Assembly (NCBI GenBank): GCA_002118135.1
Contig: BDIU01000117.1
Location: 1 to 64,000, forward strand
Origin: Trebouxia sp. TZW2008
Taxonomy: Eukaryota > Chlorophyta > Trebouxiophyceae > Trebouxiales > Trebouxiaceae
Direction: 5' to 3'
DNA: 64,000 nucleotides
Position 1 is the stretch's first letter; each line of letters opens with the position of its first letter. A program made the translations under genes and the position numbers. Below the pieces are notes generated by a model. It saw only the letters and a list, made by a program, of their open reading frames with translations, made no database searches and had not been told where the DNA came from. This document shows, in pieces, positions 34,918 through 46,772 of this stretch.

Positions 34918-36379
34918 AAGCAGTCAAAAGCCCGCCTACAGCATGGTCACAGTCGTACTGACACACATTTGATAACCTGTGGTAGCGCGTATGTACGTGT
35001 GGGGTCTCGTGCAGTACCACTCTGGCTGAGCAATGCTGTGTATAGACTACGTAAGTTTTGTTGAGGGCCTCATTCCCAAAGCGTGCTCAGTAGCAACAAT
35101 AAGTGTTATGTCTGGCAGAAACGTATGACGACTTTGCTGGTGCTTGTGCCTTACTATGGTGGCGTGGGTGCTGTTGAGAGCGTCACTCAGACAATAGTGC
35201 TTCTTGACATAACTACATCAGGGGAACACTATATGGCTGTGTGATATTTTCCTTTTTCTGCCTAGGTCAGCAACACAGGCATGCACCTTTTTTTCTCTCT
35301 TGATGTGTTCAGTCGTTCAGGGTCTGGAGGGGGATGGATTGTGCAGCATGAATGATTGTCACAGTAATTAATGTGCCATAGTGTGTGCTGTCTAGCCGTG
35401 TACCACGTGTACAGGTGGTTCCCTGAAGCAGACAATTTGAGGTGTTGCATGTACGAGGTCGTGGTCAAAAGGATAAGCCTCAACATGGTCCTGATGAGTC
35501 GTTCAGCTTCACAGCTAGTCTCAGTCTTCTGTGCTTGATTCAGGTCGAGACTGATGTGACCGCAGGCATGCTTGGAGTTTCTGTTGGCTCAAATCCCGGC
35601 TCAGAGCATTACATTTAGGTTCGCAGTTGCAGCCCGAAAATGTTTGGTATATATACTGCATGGTATTTCATCTGATGGCCCTTGCAAGATGGCATTTAGA
35701 ATTGTGCAGAACTGTAGCTTCTAGCATTGTAAAAGCGTATGATGGAAAGGCAACATATGCATACAGCATGTCATGGCACACCATTTGCACTGCACACGAC
35801 AAGCTACTGTCAAAGCTATCATGACATGCATATGCACAAGCTTCACCTGACAACATTTTAATCATGCTTTCTGAGTGACTGCTGCTTGCAAGGCACAGTA
35901 TCCTCTTTGTAGCTGGCACCATCTTTACAACTGCTGGTGCCATTGCGTTCTGGCAGATTCAATTGTTTTCTGAACACGGCTGCACAATCAGGCTAGAGTA
36001 GTGGGAAAGATGAGCCACGACTGCTTTGCATTTGCACAAAGTAACAAGTGATCAGCGACTAAAGGTGCTGCGCAACCATCACCTCCCTCACTACACAGAA
36101 TGATGTGCACGATGAGTAACAGCCTGCTGGCCAAGCAAACAATAATCTGATGATTCATAGCTCAGCACTGAGTCACTCGGGACCACGCTTGACACTGTAC
36201 TGAACTCAACTTTGCTACGATGCTGAGAAACAGGCTGCTTCTTTCCAAAAAGGCTTCTGGAATCACATTCATTAGCGTAGAGCTTTCTATGCTTTTCATG
36301 CTGCTGAAATTCTCCTGCACCGCTCAGGAACTACTGACTGCCTTTTGTGGGTGTGCTAGGGCCTGCCCAGTCTGTGTCA
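34918..36379. other. Convergent intergenic stretch after the opsin-cyclase
   Basis: About 1.46 kb between two stop codons on opposite strands, presumably two 3' UTRs plus spacer. No conserved frame was found. Candidate poly(A) signals are TGTAA at 35729-35733 (+) and TTACA at 35925-35929 (-), both distant from the stops. Confidence 0.4.
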
Positions 36380-39300
36380 TCAGCTAATATGCCCATTGCT
36401 ACCTTCCAACAATGCTTGGTACTTGCCCAAAGCCCAAAGTGGGAAAATGTTCCTGTACACACCAGCATGCCCTCAGGCTGTTGCCATGTAATGACTACAC
36501 AATGTGCAAAATTGTGTGACATATGCATCAGCTTAGGTGTGAATGGTGTCACAGATACCCCCATGCCGAAGTGACCTTTGAGTCTCAAGCTGTTGCCATG
36601 CAGTATTGCCAACACAGCCTTGGAAGCAGGAATACAAATATCACTAGGTTGCAATGTCAATAGACATTCCTTTCAGCAAACAATGAAACCGTCCGAAACA
36701 GCAATATAACAAGTCAGAGCACAAGGTGTGAGAATGGATCAAGGCTACCTCTGGCCTAGATGATCATGCATCATCTGTTGAGCACGCCTCTGCTGCGCTG
36801 CTGCCACTATTCACAAATAAGACAGCTGTCATGCATCTTACATAGAATGACAGTCGTGGCTACCTATAGTTCGCGTAGGTGATCATGCAGTTCCTGTTGA
36901 ACACCCCACTTATATGCTGCTGCGGCCAGTCACCATTGGACAGCTGCATGTTCATGAGGCAGCGCGCAGCAGCGTCCAATGGCTGCCTGTCTCTGCTTTG
37001 ATAGTCTGCAGCGATGAGTGCTAACAGCGCCCAGGCTGTGTTCACCACATGAGATGTCTCTTCTGGCAACTGGTGGTACTCCTGCATTCACCATAATGCA
37101 CCAGTCTTCAGCAGACATGATTGAGCATCAAGACTGAGCAATCAAAACTGAGCAGTCAAGATTGAACAACCGAGACTGAGCATCCAAGGGCGGCCCGTCT
37201 CTGCTTTGAAAGGCTGCAGCCATAAGTGCTAGCAGGGCCCAGGCTGTGTTCACCACATGAGATATCTCCTCTGGCAGTTGGTGTTACTCCTGCATTCACC
37301 AGAACGCACCAGACTTGAGCAATCAAGATTGAGCATCAAGGCTGAGCAATCAAGACTGAGCAATCAAGACTGCACAACCAAGAGAAATCATTTAAATTTA
37401 AGGGCTGCCTGTCTCTGCTGTGCTAGCCTACAGCTATGAGTGCTAAGAGGGGTCAAGCCATGTTCACCGCATGAGATGTCTCCTGTGGTAGCTGATGGTA
37501 TTCCTGCAATTACAAGCATGCACTGGGTTGAGTGATGAGTGCCAAGGAACCACCAATTTGCCTTTCTGCTGGTGCGGCGACTTGGTGCGACACCAAAATT
37601 GCAATCCTGACATGCAGACATGTGAGGCACAAGCAATACTTGCAGTCAAGGCGTAAGGAGATAACAGAATTGGGACGTACCTTGGTTTGGGAGGAGAGGT
37701 AGGACTCAGCCCAACCGCCGTCTTTGCGTTGCTTGCTGACCAGGAACGCACATGCCTTGCTCTGCGCTTCACTGTTGTCCACAGTTTCATGAAACACTGC
37801 CAGGGCATCACACCTACACAGAAACACCTGCCCCATCAGCTGCTGATCAACAAGAGTGTGAAGCTTCACTGTTGTCTGCGCTGTCCTGAACACTGCTAGA
37901 GCGGCCCCACAATGGACATGGTCAGTGATGGCAACACAGCAGTTATTGATTGGAGTGATCATGGTAATTGCTGTTGTGTTAGCAGTGGTCTGCTATCTGT
38001 CCAGTGTGCTGTGCCCACTGTCATGGCAACCATCAGCATGCGTTTGAGTTGGGCCATATGTACTGCGATGCAACATTGACACCTGTTGAGTCATCCACCA
38101 AAGTGCTGCCTGAGGGCCTGACTGCAATGGGTTATTTGCAAACACCCAATGAAATGGCCTGTTATGCACCAACAAATGGATTCAATTGCTGTCTGAAGGG
38201 TAATTGCAGTCATGTTCTGGTACTTACGCAAACCAGGCGGCGTAAGTGAAGCAGACGCCCCAGTTACCATACCAAGACCCATCTGGCCTCTGCATATTCA
38301 AGATGTACTCCCTCCCCCGCTTCTTGGCCCGGCTTATCTCCCCTGCTCTGTGGTGTGGGTACTTCTTGTTGAAATTGGCAAGCGCTGCTACGCAAGTGGA
38401 ACTGAGCTCGACATAGGAGTAGTCTATCAGGATGTCTCCAAAGGTCTCTGAAGGGTTGATCATCTGCAGCAGTCAGCATGAAGGGGTTGCCTTGAAATGT
38501 CAAGATGACAAAAAGCTCTGCCCCATCACTTCTTGGCAAAAGTCTACAATGCACGCTGCATGTAAGGCAGTGTCCACCACAGTGCTGCCAGTTAATGGGG
38601 TTTCAGCTCGTATGAAAGCGCGTTAGGGACAACAAGGCATCGAAAGGCTTGCTTGACAGGAAAGGTGCTGCATGCAGGACCCTAATGTGACAAGCTGCCT
38701 GCTTGGTGCAGGGCTGTCACTGCATGCAACTGACATTTAAGATCACATGCAGTGGAGCTGCAGCACACGGAGACATTCAAGGCTGTTCACTCTGTTGCAT
38801 CAACAGTGCTCGAGCTACACAAAACGGTTAGATGCAAGATCAGCAGGATATGCGCAGATCTTATGCTAATTTGTGCATCAAGCTGTGTTGTGGAGCTGCA
38901 GCACTTTTGTTGCAACAAAGCGCCAATGCATGCTGCATCAAAGGCTAATGCATGCTGCAACCAGGCTCAATGTCTGCTTCAGTTGCCACAGCATTTGCCG
39001 TGCAGCAAACTCAAGCAGATGATGGCTTGTGACACTCAGTGTGGTTGACATGTTCGTCAGTGACAAGACAGCAATTTTGTTGGCACAGCGCTGTGTTGAT
39101 TCCGTGATCTCTCTTCATGCCGGCTGCTTTCGGTACTGTAAGATTTGTCTACAGATCAAACTGTCCTTCCTCAGAGGTGTTGTTGCAGTCAGAATGTAGT
39201 GGCACCCAACTGCATTGTCTTCACATTGAAAATGCGCTTCTGTCAAGTGTTTGTCACAAGGAGAAATTGGTTTACCTCTAGAATTGGGTATGACCGAGTG

Positions 39301-42300
39301 TTCTCGTACGTAGACCAGCCGCCATCAGCGTTCTGAAATGACAGTATGACATTGACGCAGTCAAAGATGCGGTCATCAGGGATTGCAGGGCCCACCAATT
39401 TCTCATCAAGCTCTGCCAATGCCAAAGCTGCCTGCACATGTTCACTCATGCGTTCAGCTTGCTGCATTTGATACGTTCATTTGTCTCAGTGGCTGATGCT
39501 CTTGTGTTCCCATATGTAGCCCAGCCGCCATCTGCATTCTGTAATGACAGTATGACGTTGACACAGTCAAAGATGCGGTCGTCAGAAATTACAGGGCCCT
39601 CTAGCTTCTCATCCAACTCTGCCAGTGCCAAAGCTGCCTGCAAATTGTCACTCATGTGCTTGTTACATTCCATGCATTCGTTACAGTCAGTGGCTGATGC
39701 TCATGTGTTCTCATGCGTAGACCAGCCGCCATCGGCATTCTGGAATGACAGTATGATTTTTACACAGTCAAAGATGAGGTCATCGGGGATTGGAGGCCCC
39801 ACCGACTCCTCATCCAGCTCTGCCGATGCCAGGGCTGCCTGCATACAGTCATTTGCGCATTCATTGCATTGCATTTCATGCACTTGTTCCAGCCAATAGT
39901 GCTTAGGCGTTGCGGCCAAACCATTGCATATGTTACATGTCAAATCGTGCATTCGTTCCAGCCAATAGTGCTTAAGCGTCGCGGCCAAACCATTGCACAT
40001 GTTACATGTCAAATCGTGCATTCGTTCCAGCCAATAGTGCTTAAGCGTCGCGGCCAAACCATTGCATATGTTACATGTCAAACCATGTATTCATTCCAAC
40101 CAATTGTGCTAAAGCGTTTGCGGCCAAATCATTGCATATGTCGCATGTCAAATCTGCTTTATCTGTATGCATAAGCCAGGTCAGCTGAGTGTCATACCTT
40201 GAGGCCGTCAGCGCTGCAGTCAGAGATGGGCCAGCCGTGATCTCTGGTGCTGAAGGGCCAGGCGCCCTTACTGATATGGCGGTACCACCTTGACAAGTCC
40301 CCAGGGCAGTCCTCTTTCACCTGCAGGACTTGATCACGTTCACCATCAATTCATGTCAATGTTACATGAACAGGCTTTTGAGACGTGGTTGAAGAGCAGA
40401 CTGGTGCTGAAGAGCCAAGTCCCTTTGCTGATGCGGTCCCACATTGACATATCCCGAGGGCAGTCTTCTGTCGCCTGCATTCAATCCATGCAGGACTTGA
40501 TCACAACCGCAGTCAATGCACTTCAGGTTTACATCAACAAGCTTTTAGTTGAACAGCAGGCTGGGCGTAGCTCCGTGAGACTCAGCTGCATAACTTGTAC
40601 CTGAGGCATGGGGCAACATGACTGTCTTGACCCCTGTAGGATCAATACATTGACAAGCTGCCTGCCATTCAACCATCACTGCATGTGACACTTGTGAAGG
40701 TGCATGTAAGTGTGCACAGAACAAACCTGTGTGGTATCAATATAGGAGTGGGCCTTCCTGAGTCATTGGCTGAACTTCTGAGCCAAGTCCAGAGTACTCA
40801 CTGATTTGCAGAGTACTTTGATCCACTGAAGTGTTCTGCTGACAACTTGGCTATCACATCAGGACAGCGCAGCACAGCACAGCGCAGCACAGCGTGCATG
40901 GAACCTGCATTGTGTCACTACCTGTGTGGTATCAATGTAGGAGTGGGCCTTCCTGAGACATTGGCTGAACTCCTGAGCCAGGCCTGCTGCTGTGATGGCT
41001 TGCACAGCAAAGCTGGTGTCCCACAGCTGAGAGCCGTTGTAGCCCTGCATCTTCATGCCATCCTCAGCCACCCAAAGGTAGTCATACACCCTGGGTATGT
41101 GCCTGCACACCCATTTGGGCACACTCATTTATCATGAGAGCAGACTATGGTACCTTGCATGTTCATAGCCTTTCGAGCCATCGGCAGCTGCGAATTGTTG
41201 TAGCCCTGCATCTTTATCCCATCTCGACGACGCACAGGTAGTCATATATCCTGGGTATGTGCCTGCACACCCAAAGTGTCAATGACCTTGTGCTCAAACT
41301 GAGGGTCACAGTGTTGTTCACCTTTCTTTCAGGTATTAATGGCCCTTTTTTATATGAGCAGAACTTTGTAGCCGTGCATGTTCATGTCATCCTCAGTCCC
41401 CACACAAGTAGTCATACACCCTGGGTATGTGCCTGCACACCTATTGTGCTCATGCAAATGCTATATGTGGAAGAGTATCTGCCTACAGGCCCGCTATTAT
41501 TGTTGGTGGCATGTCAATGGGTTATTGTGGCATCACAATGCCCATCCTTTTTTGTGAAACATTTGCGTCAAGTGTGCAGAACTTCTGGCATTCATGCATT
41601 TGTGACACCGAGAGGGGTTGTGTGATACAAGGGGCCCATACCGCTTGAACGCCTCAGAGTTGGGGTCCTCAAACCAGCAGCACAGCATGTTGATGGCCTT
41701 GTTGACAGGTCCTATGCACACATAGCGTGTGTTCTCATCCTGCAGCAGCAGCAAGGTTTCTACAAAGACTTCTTGCATATCTTATGCAACATGCATGGAG
41801 CAGTTGTGGTCATTGCTGCCACAGTGTACTCTCATCCAGCAACGGTCATAAGTTTTTCAAACACCGTGTGATCCCTCATGGAGGTGCACAAAGCAAGTGT
41901 GTATGACAGTGGAAAATGCTTATCAATGACAACACACAATCCGGCCCAAAGGGCACTTAACTCTGTAGGCACTTGACACTGTAGGACATGAGACTGCAGC
42001 TGATACATGATGGCTGCTCAGATGCAGCTATGGTGCCAAAGCGACACACTCCAGTGCTGAAGGCATTTGCATGCGAAGCGATACATTCAGCTGTCTACAA
42101 AATAACAAAAGCTGCTTGCAGCAGCTGCAACCTTGTAGACAACAGTGGTCACCGTCTGACGTTAACCATCAAGAATGTACAGACACAGCCTGCAAGCTTG
42201 CCAAGCAGATTGTGTGCGTGCATGTTTGAGAGGTTGTGTGGGGCTGACCTCGTAGTGTATGAGCTGCATGCATTCTGCTAGGGCCTTTTTGCGCAGGCTG

Positions 42301-44888
42301 GAGCCCTTCAGCACACCCTCACACTGGTACAGAGTCCACCAGAGGGCATCTTGTACCTACACCAAAATCACAGCCATTGTAAGATTCAGTCAAACTAAAA
42401 TGCTGTAACTACGGTCCGATGCAGAGCCAGTCACGGGGCGTGCTGTCATCGCATTCAAGTGATGGCCAGTTTTGCAGTCCACTACACCCCAGCTTGATAC
42501 ACCACAGGGCATCCCCTTTTGGCATCCACTTCATTGCCAGAGTTGCATATTACTCATGATCTCACTGACATGGCATATGACCAATGCTGACTGGCTGAAT
42601 CAGGCTGAGGATCATGCGACCTCACCTTGGTATAGATCCCACCACAGGGTATCCTATATCTGCACCCAACTTGATGCCAAATTCACAGCTGATCACTTTG
42701 AGACCCTACAACCCCATCACATGGCATCCCTGTGGCCTGCCCCAAGCTGTTATGTAATGTAGCAATCAGAAAATGACACTGTATGACACCAGTCTGATAC
42801 AGTGTCCTTCACAGGGTATCCTGAACTTCCATTCATCTTTCCCCTTTAGCAAATTGTTTTGCCACAAGATAAAACTTGGGGAGTTTCCTTTGGATGTGTT
42901 GAGTACAGGTCCTCAATACAGATCAGTACAGATGTTCATGCTAGATCAGTACAGACCCTCAATACAGCAAGACTGACCTTTGGGTGTGGGTAGTACAGAT
43001 CCTCTTTGGCACACTGATTCCTGGCCGCATTCCAATCTATGGTGTTGTAGTCCTGGACATATAGCTCCCCTCTGATGGCAGCTGTCAGGGGTGTCTCCTT
43101 GCAAGTCCCCCTCTTGCCATACATGTAGCTCATGGGCAGATACACCTGCGTATGGTACAAACTGACTTTGGACAGAATTGTTCGTGAGTACTTCACTGCT
43201 TCTATATGCACCTAGCAGACTCATGGGTTCCCACTAGCAAGCATGTGCATGACATGTGATGATGACCTGCATGGTGTCTTTGTATGTCCAGCAACAAGAG
43301 GTGTCAACATGCCTACATCATCAGCCTTGTGCAGGCGCTGACAGTGTGATGAAGGAGTTGACGTTTGAGTACTGCTTGTGAGTGCTGACATATCAGCTGC
43401 TGAGCAGGAAGACGGAGTGCACCAATGACAATCAGTTGATTGGGTCATAATGTGAATTAACATGGAGAAGAAGTTCTCTGACTAAGACCAAGGCCCAAAG
43501 ACTTCCAAAAGCACCTTTTGCAAACACTGGTCATGTATGCAGCTGTGATACAAAGTGAAAAAGAGGCAGGCTACCATTCTACAGTGGCACCAATAGCGAC
43601 CAGGCTGGGCTAAGCCAATGCCAGTCCAGGAAGCATAAGGCAGCAACCACATTTCTGGTGGCGTGGGGTTCATGCCATCCCAAGAGTACACACCCAACAC
43701 AGCTAGCCAGAACTTGCCCCATGATGTGATGTACGTTGCGCCTCCGCCTTTGTGAATCTGCACACCATGAAACAGCAAGATGCTGACTGGCTTGATGCAA
43801 TGACTGCCAAAGTAAAGGCAGTCGCAAGCAAAGGCGAGCCTGGCATGTGTGCAACAATGCTGACACATTCAGGGCAGTATAAGTGATTTTAGGCAGACAG
43901 AACTGTCAGAGTAAGCAGATGCAGGTAACATGGCCTAACTGCTCAGTGTTAAAGCACAGAGCAGAAGCTTGATTGTGGTTTCTATTTCAGCTAGCTATCT
44001 TTGGGGCGCATACTGCCTGCTTTCAGCGCTCGTGGTCGGCAACTCTTGACAGCACAGACGCTGCAGCTTCAGCAACAGCAGCAGCCACAGATGCTGTCGA
44101 CTATGTCACAAACTGCTGCTGCCCAATACATATGCATTGACTTCAGCATTGAGTGATGTCTGCAGACACTCCTCTGCCCAATATACACAAGCTTGATAGT
44201 GATGCCTACCCAGTTGCGGGCATGCTGAACAATGGCTTCATCAGGACCCAGACCAAGAAGCCTCAAGCTCACATAGCTGCAGCAAAAGAATGCAAATGAC
44301 TGTCACAAACAGAAAGGTTGCACAGCTTTCTAAATTTCAGCACCAGACATGCCTCAAGACGGTGCCAAACATGGTGGAAGGACCTTCTATGTGCAGCCCG
44401 AATCCTCCATCCTGATTCTGATGATTGCGCAGATATCGAATCATCTCTGCTTTGTGTTGTACGCTGAGCACTGTCTCCATGACGCCGGTGACATACAAAG
44501 TGACGATCAAGCCTGGCATCAAGAACATCGGTCCCCCGTAGTCACCGGGCCAATGCCCGTCGTCTTGCTGCAAGGTCTCGTAGAAGTACATCGCCGCTCT
44601 TGTAGATTTTTTGCATTCATCAACAGTCGGCTGCCTGCTGTGTCCTACTCTAGGTGGATCAACAGACTCACGGCGTTTTGCAGCTGATTGCATCCGCAGT
44701 AGCTCGTCAGCGCTGTGTCGTTGCTGGTGCCGGAAATGAATGAAACCATCCTGCAGCTGCTGAATTTGCGCTTTCTCCTCTGACGATGCCGCGTCCGTGT
44801 ACTCCCAAGTCTGCCTGCCTGTAAAGCCGTTCAGTGACTGCAGCCAAGGGTGCTTGCCGGAATCGCCGGAGCTAACAAATCTCCACAT
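36380..44888 (-). CDS. CAS: Cycloartenol synthase (oxidosqualene cyclase)
   Basis: Cyclises 2,3-oxidosqualene to cycloartenol, the first sterol of plants and green algae, at the ER membrane. Thirteen exons close in phase to 759 residues, the normal family length: 44888-44353, 44276-44210, 43757-43575, 43145-42978, 42356-42249, 41739-41642, 41102-40922, 40320-40198, 39431-39276, 38463-38228, 37813-37681, 37081-36864 and 36452-36380. The start is MWRF, as in plant homologues. Catalytic Asp about 481 is in PISDCSADG. Tyr about 408 (MQGYNG), His about 475 (DHGWP) and Ile about 479 match the Tyr-His-Ile set known to specify cycloartenol rather than lanosterol. QW motifs are in [37 protein letters not shown] and SNGDWPQQ. 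The last exon ([12 protein letters not shown]) was found from phase and family pattern. Exon 1 uses a GC donor. Most introns carry decayed copies of the next exon. Confidence 0.95.
37185..37506 (-). repeat. Two decayed copies of CAS exon 12
   Basis: Minus-strand copies near 37190-37290 ([18 protein letters not shown], but with TAA at the second codon) and 37405-37506 (several stops) lie upstream of real exon 12 (36864-37081). The period is near 210 bp. Confidence 0.85.
37845..37905 (-). repeat. Decayed copy of CAS exon 11
   Basis: CTAGCAGTGTTCAGGAC...GACAACAGTGAAG on the minus strand matches exon 11 (CTGGCAGTGTTTCATGAAACTGTGGACAACAGTGAAG), with small deletions that break the frame. Confidence 0.7.
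39440..39838 (-). repeat. Two extra copies of CAS exon 9, open over the conserved part
   Basis: Copies with acceptors at about 39637 and 39838 encode [18 protein letters not shown] and [18 protein letters not shown]. They continue to [12 protein letters not shown] and [12 protein letters not shown], where the real exon (39276-39431) has [19 protein letters not shown] followed by a GTAAAC donor. Both extra copies share a different 3' junction and lack that donor, so they look like non-used duplicates. Confidence 0.85.
39885..40150 (-). repeat. 69-bp tandem minisatellite, four units
   Basis: Units start at about 39887, 39956, 40025 and 40094 with TTCCAGCCAATAGTGCTTAAGCG and end TTGCATATGTTACATGTCAAA. 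69 bp is exactly 23 codons. On the minus strand the units read through as a Cys-containing repeat ([19 protein letters not shown]) in frame with the third copy of CAS exon 9. The middle units are nearly identical, the outer ones more diverged. Confidence 0.85.
40383..40480 (-). repeat. Decayed copy of CAS exon 8
   Basis: Minus strand reads [26 protein letters not shown] sequence about 155 bp upstream of real exon 8 ([23 protein letters not shown]), including the preceding acceptor. Confidence 0.8.
40725..40800 (-). repeat. Decayed copy of the CAS exon 7 3' end
   Basis: GTGTGGTATCAATATAGGAGTGGGCC at 40730 repeats the exon 7 end at 40923, about 192 bp away. It lies downstream of exon 7 in transcription. 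Confidence 0.8.
41200..41442 (-). repeat. Two decayed copies of the CAS exon 7 5' end
   Basis: Blocks at 41202-41274 and 41370-41441 repeat 41041-41113 (acceptor plus [19 protein letters not shown]). Each ends with the same GGGTATGTGCCTGCACACC acceptor context; the period is about 160-168 bp. Confidence 0.85.
42485..42830 (-). repeat. Three decayed copies of CAS exon 5 start
   Basis: Minus-strand relics of [11 protein letters not shown] sit near 42496 (GDALWCI), 42635 (DTLWWDLY preceded by a stop) and 42797 (QDTL, stop, RTLYQ), upstream of real exon 5 (42249-42356). Confidence 0.75.
44277..44352 (-). other. GC-AG intron in CAS
   Basis: Exon 1 ends GTCTTGAG and the intron starts GCATGT. Only this junction joins GTVL to [10 protein letters not shown] in phase; the intron is 76 nt. 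Confidence 0.65.
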
Positions 44889-45431
44889 CGCAGAAAAGAC
44901 AAGACAGACGCGACTCTAACACCGATCATACCATGATCTTGTGCGCAGCGAGCGGCCATGCGAGTGCGCATAGCAGATTGTAGAAGCAGCAGTGTGAGCT
45001 CCGAAACCACAGACGTCGTTCTGGCACCAAACAATGCCAATCACTACAACCGGATTCGTGTCCGAAGACATGGGTTGCTTGTCAGTCAGATCATATCTCT
45101 GGGAAGCTGAGCTCAACAGCTTTCCAATAATGTGAAAGTTCTGGGCGCAACCCATGGCAGCTAATCAGGAACATAGAATCATCGAAATGTAGGGCTTATT
45201 TGCCGCAATTGCTCTGAAACCAGAGCAAGCAGACATTGAACCCGTCCAAGCGTCCAAGCTGCATCGCAAGCACAAAATTGTCGCCTGCTGCTCGGGAGAT
45301 AGCCTTCAGACAGTGCACCATTGCGCTCTTGTCGTATCGCGGGAAGGCTCTAATGAGTGTCGCGTGATTGCACGCATGTAGCGGTATCTCGTGATCTGGC
45401 ACCAGCGAGTTAGGACAAGCTTGAACGGATC
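44889..45431. promoter_or_regulatory. Divergent promoter region between CAS and LSM7
   Basis: 543 bp between two start codons on opposite strands. A minus-strand open frame at 45196-45402 (68 codons) has no recognisable similarity and is probably chance. Promoter and 5' UTRs of both genes are expected here; no clear TATA box stands out. Confidence 0.45.
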
Positions 45432-46243
45432 ATGTCAAGGAAGGAAAATGCATTGGACTTGGCCAAATTCGTAGATAAGGGTGTCAGGGTCAAATTGTCC
45501 GGCGGTCGTGAAGGTATGCAGGAATTCCACCACCTCTGAATGTTTCCTCACTGGCAGACCTGTCGTTAACAGCAGTAGCAGCAACAGCAAGAGCAGCAGC
45601 ATGGCACGTGTGATCAAAAGTGCATGACACTCATGTTTGGGCATAGCTTTGCTGTCACAAAGGTCTTTATCCTTTGCAGTGCAAGGTACTCTCAAGGGCT
45701 ATGACCAGCTCCTGAACTTAGTCATGGACGAGACAATCGAGTATCTGAGAGGTATGCGTCCTGTCGCTGCCGTTGTTGCATCAGCGGTCTCAGCAACTTC
45801 ATCGTCAGGACCTCCTGATGTTTGCAGACCCTGAGGATCCTCTTAGAATATCTGATCAGACCAGAAACTTGGGCCTTGTGGTGAGCAGACATAGCTCAGA
45901 CTTGCACATGTTTTGTCTCCTAGGCTGCTCATGTGCGTGCTATCGCATGATGTACTGTGCTGCAGTCTTGCATTGCCACACCCTGGCAAACAGCAGCAAG
46001 CCACTGCATTGCTAAGTCATGCACATAGGCTTATACATGGTCCATTTGCACCGGCCAGCTCAATGCTTGGTATTGTTGCTAAGTTGTCTGAAGCCTGTTC
46101 GTGCATAATGCTGATGATTTTTCGTTATGTCAATTACATGCTTGGAACCTTTTGTGCAGGTGTGCCGAGGGACAGCAGTGATGATGGTTTCTCCCACCAG
46201 CGGCACAAAGGAGATAGCTAACCCATTTGGGCAGGATGAGTAA
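45432..46243 (+). CDS. LSM7: U6 snRNA-associated Sm-like protein LSm7
   Basis: Four exons close in phase to 96 residues: 45432-45513, 45680-45751, 45828-45880 and 46160-46243. The Sm1 motif is present (LAKFVDKGVRVKLSGGREVQGTL-type, then KGYDQLLNLVMDETIEYL), as is the Sm2 motif (NLGLVVCRGTAVMMVSPT). The run GTLKGYDQLLNLV is typical of LSm7. The protein forms part of the LSm2-8 ring on U6 snRNA in the nucleus and the LSm1-7 ring in cytoplasmic mRNA decay. The start follows the family pattern, with only a few residues before the N-terminal helix. The gene is divergent from CAS and shares its promoter region. Confidence 0.93.
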
Positions 46244-46772
46244 GCATGCAGCATCGCTAAACAGTACAATAAGTTGTTGAAGGTGGCTGTGCAATGGGGT
46301 GCATTTTGGAGGCTCTACCTCTTGAAACTCCTAAAATACGCACTGACAAGGCCACAGATGTGCAGCAGTCTGTGAGCTATACAGGAAAAAACATGGGATG
46401 ACAGGCTCCCACTTGCAGGGACAATAATGTTGGTTTGATTACTGCGTCACACGTCCTTAACCAGTGTTACTTGCACGACACCCTGCGATCACAATGCAGC
46501 CATACTCAATAATCAATGCAATCGTCGTCAGGATATCGAGCGGGGCATCAATGAAAGCCTCAAGCAAACGTCCAGAGACAGTCTCAAATATCAATGGAAA
46601 AGTCTAGATATCAACTCTTTTCCACTCTGAAAAACGCTCCTACATCGGCCTCAAACGCGCCAGCAGCACATGCAATCAGCAGAATGTAACTTAGTAACAG
46701 ACGCATCGAACAGGCTGAGCAAGCTGAATTGACCACACTATTGGAGTCTGCTTGCACCCTACACCTTGCAGT
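46244..46772. other. Convergent intergenic stretch, no gene seen
   Basis: Between the stop of LSM7 (+) and the stop of the FAD oxidoreductase (-). TGTAA at 46685-46689 could serve LSM7. No coding frame of interest was found. Confidence 0.4.

Noticed and set aside
40860..40900. CAGCACAGCG simple repeat as a regulatory element
   Set aside because: A short microsatellite inside a CAS intron with nothing to indicate function.
45196..45402. 68-codon minus-strand frame starting 30 bp from the LSM7 ATG
   Set aside because: No similarity and no splice or poly(A) context; more likely chance in the CAS/LSM7 promoter region.
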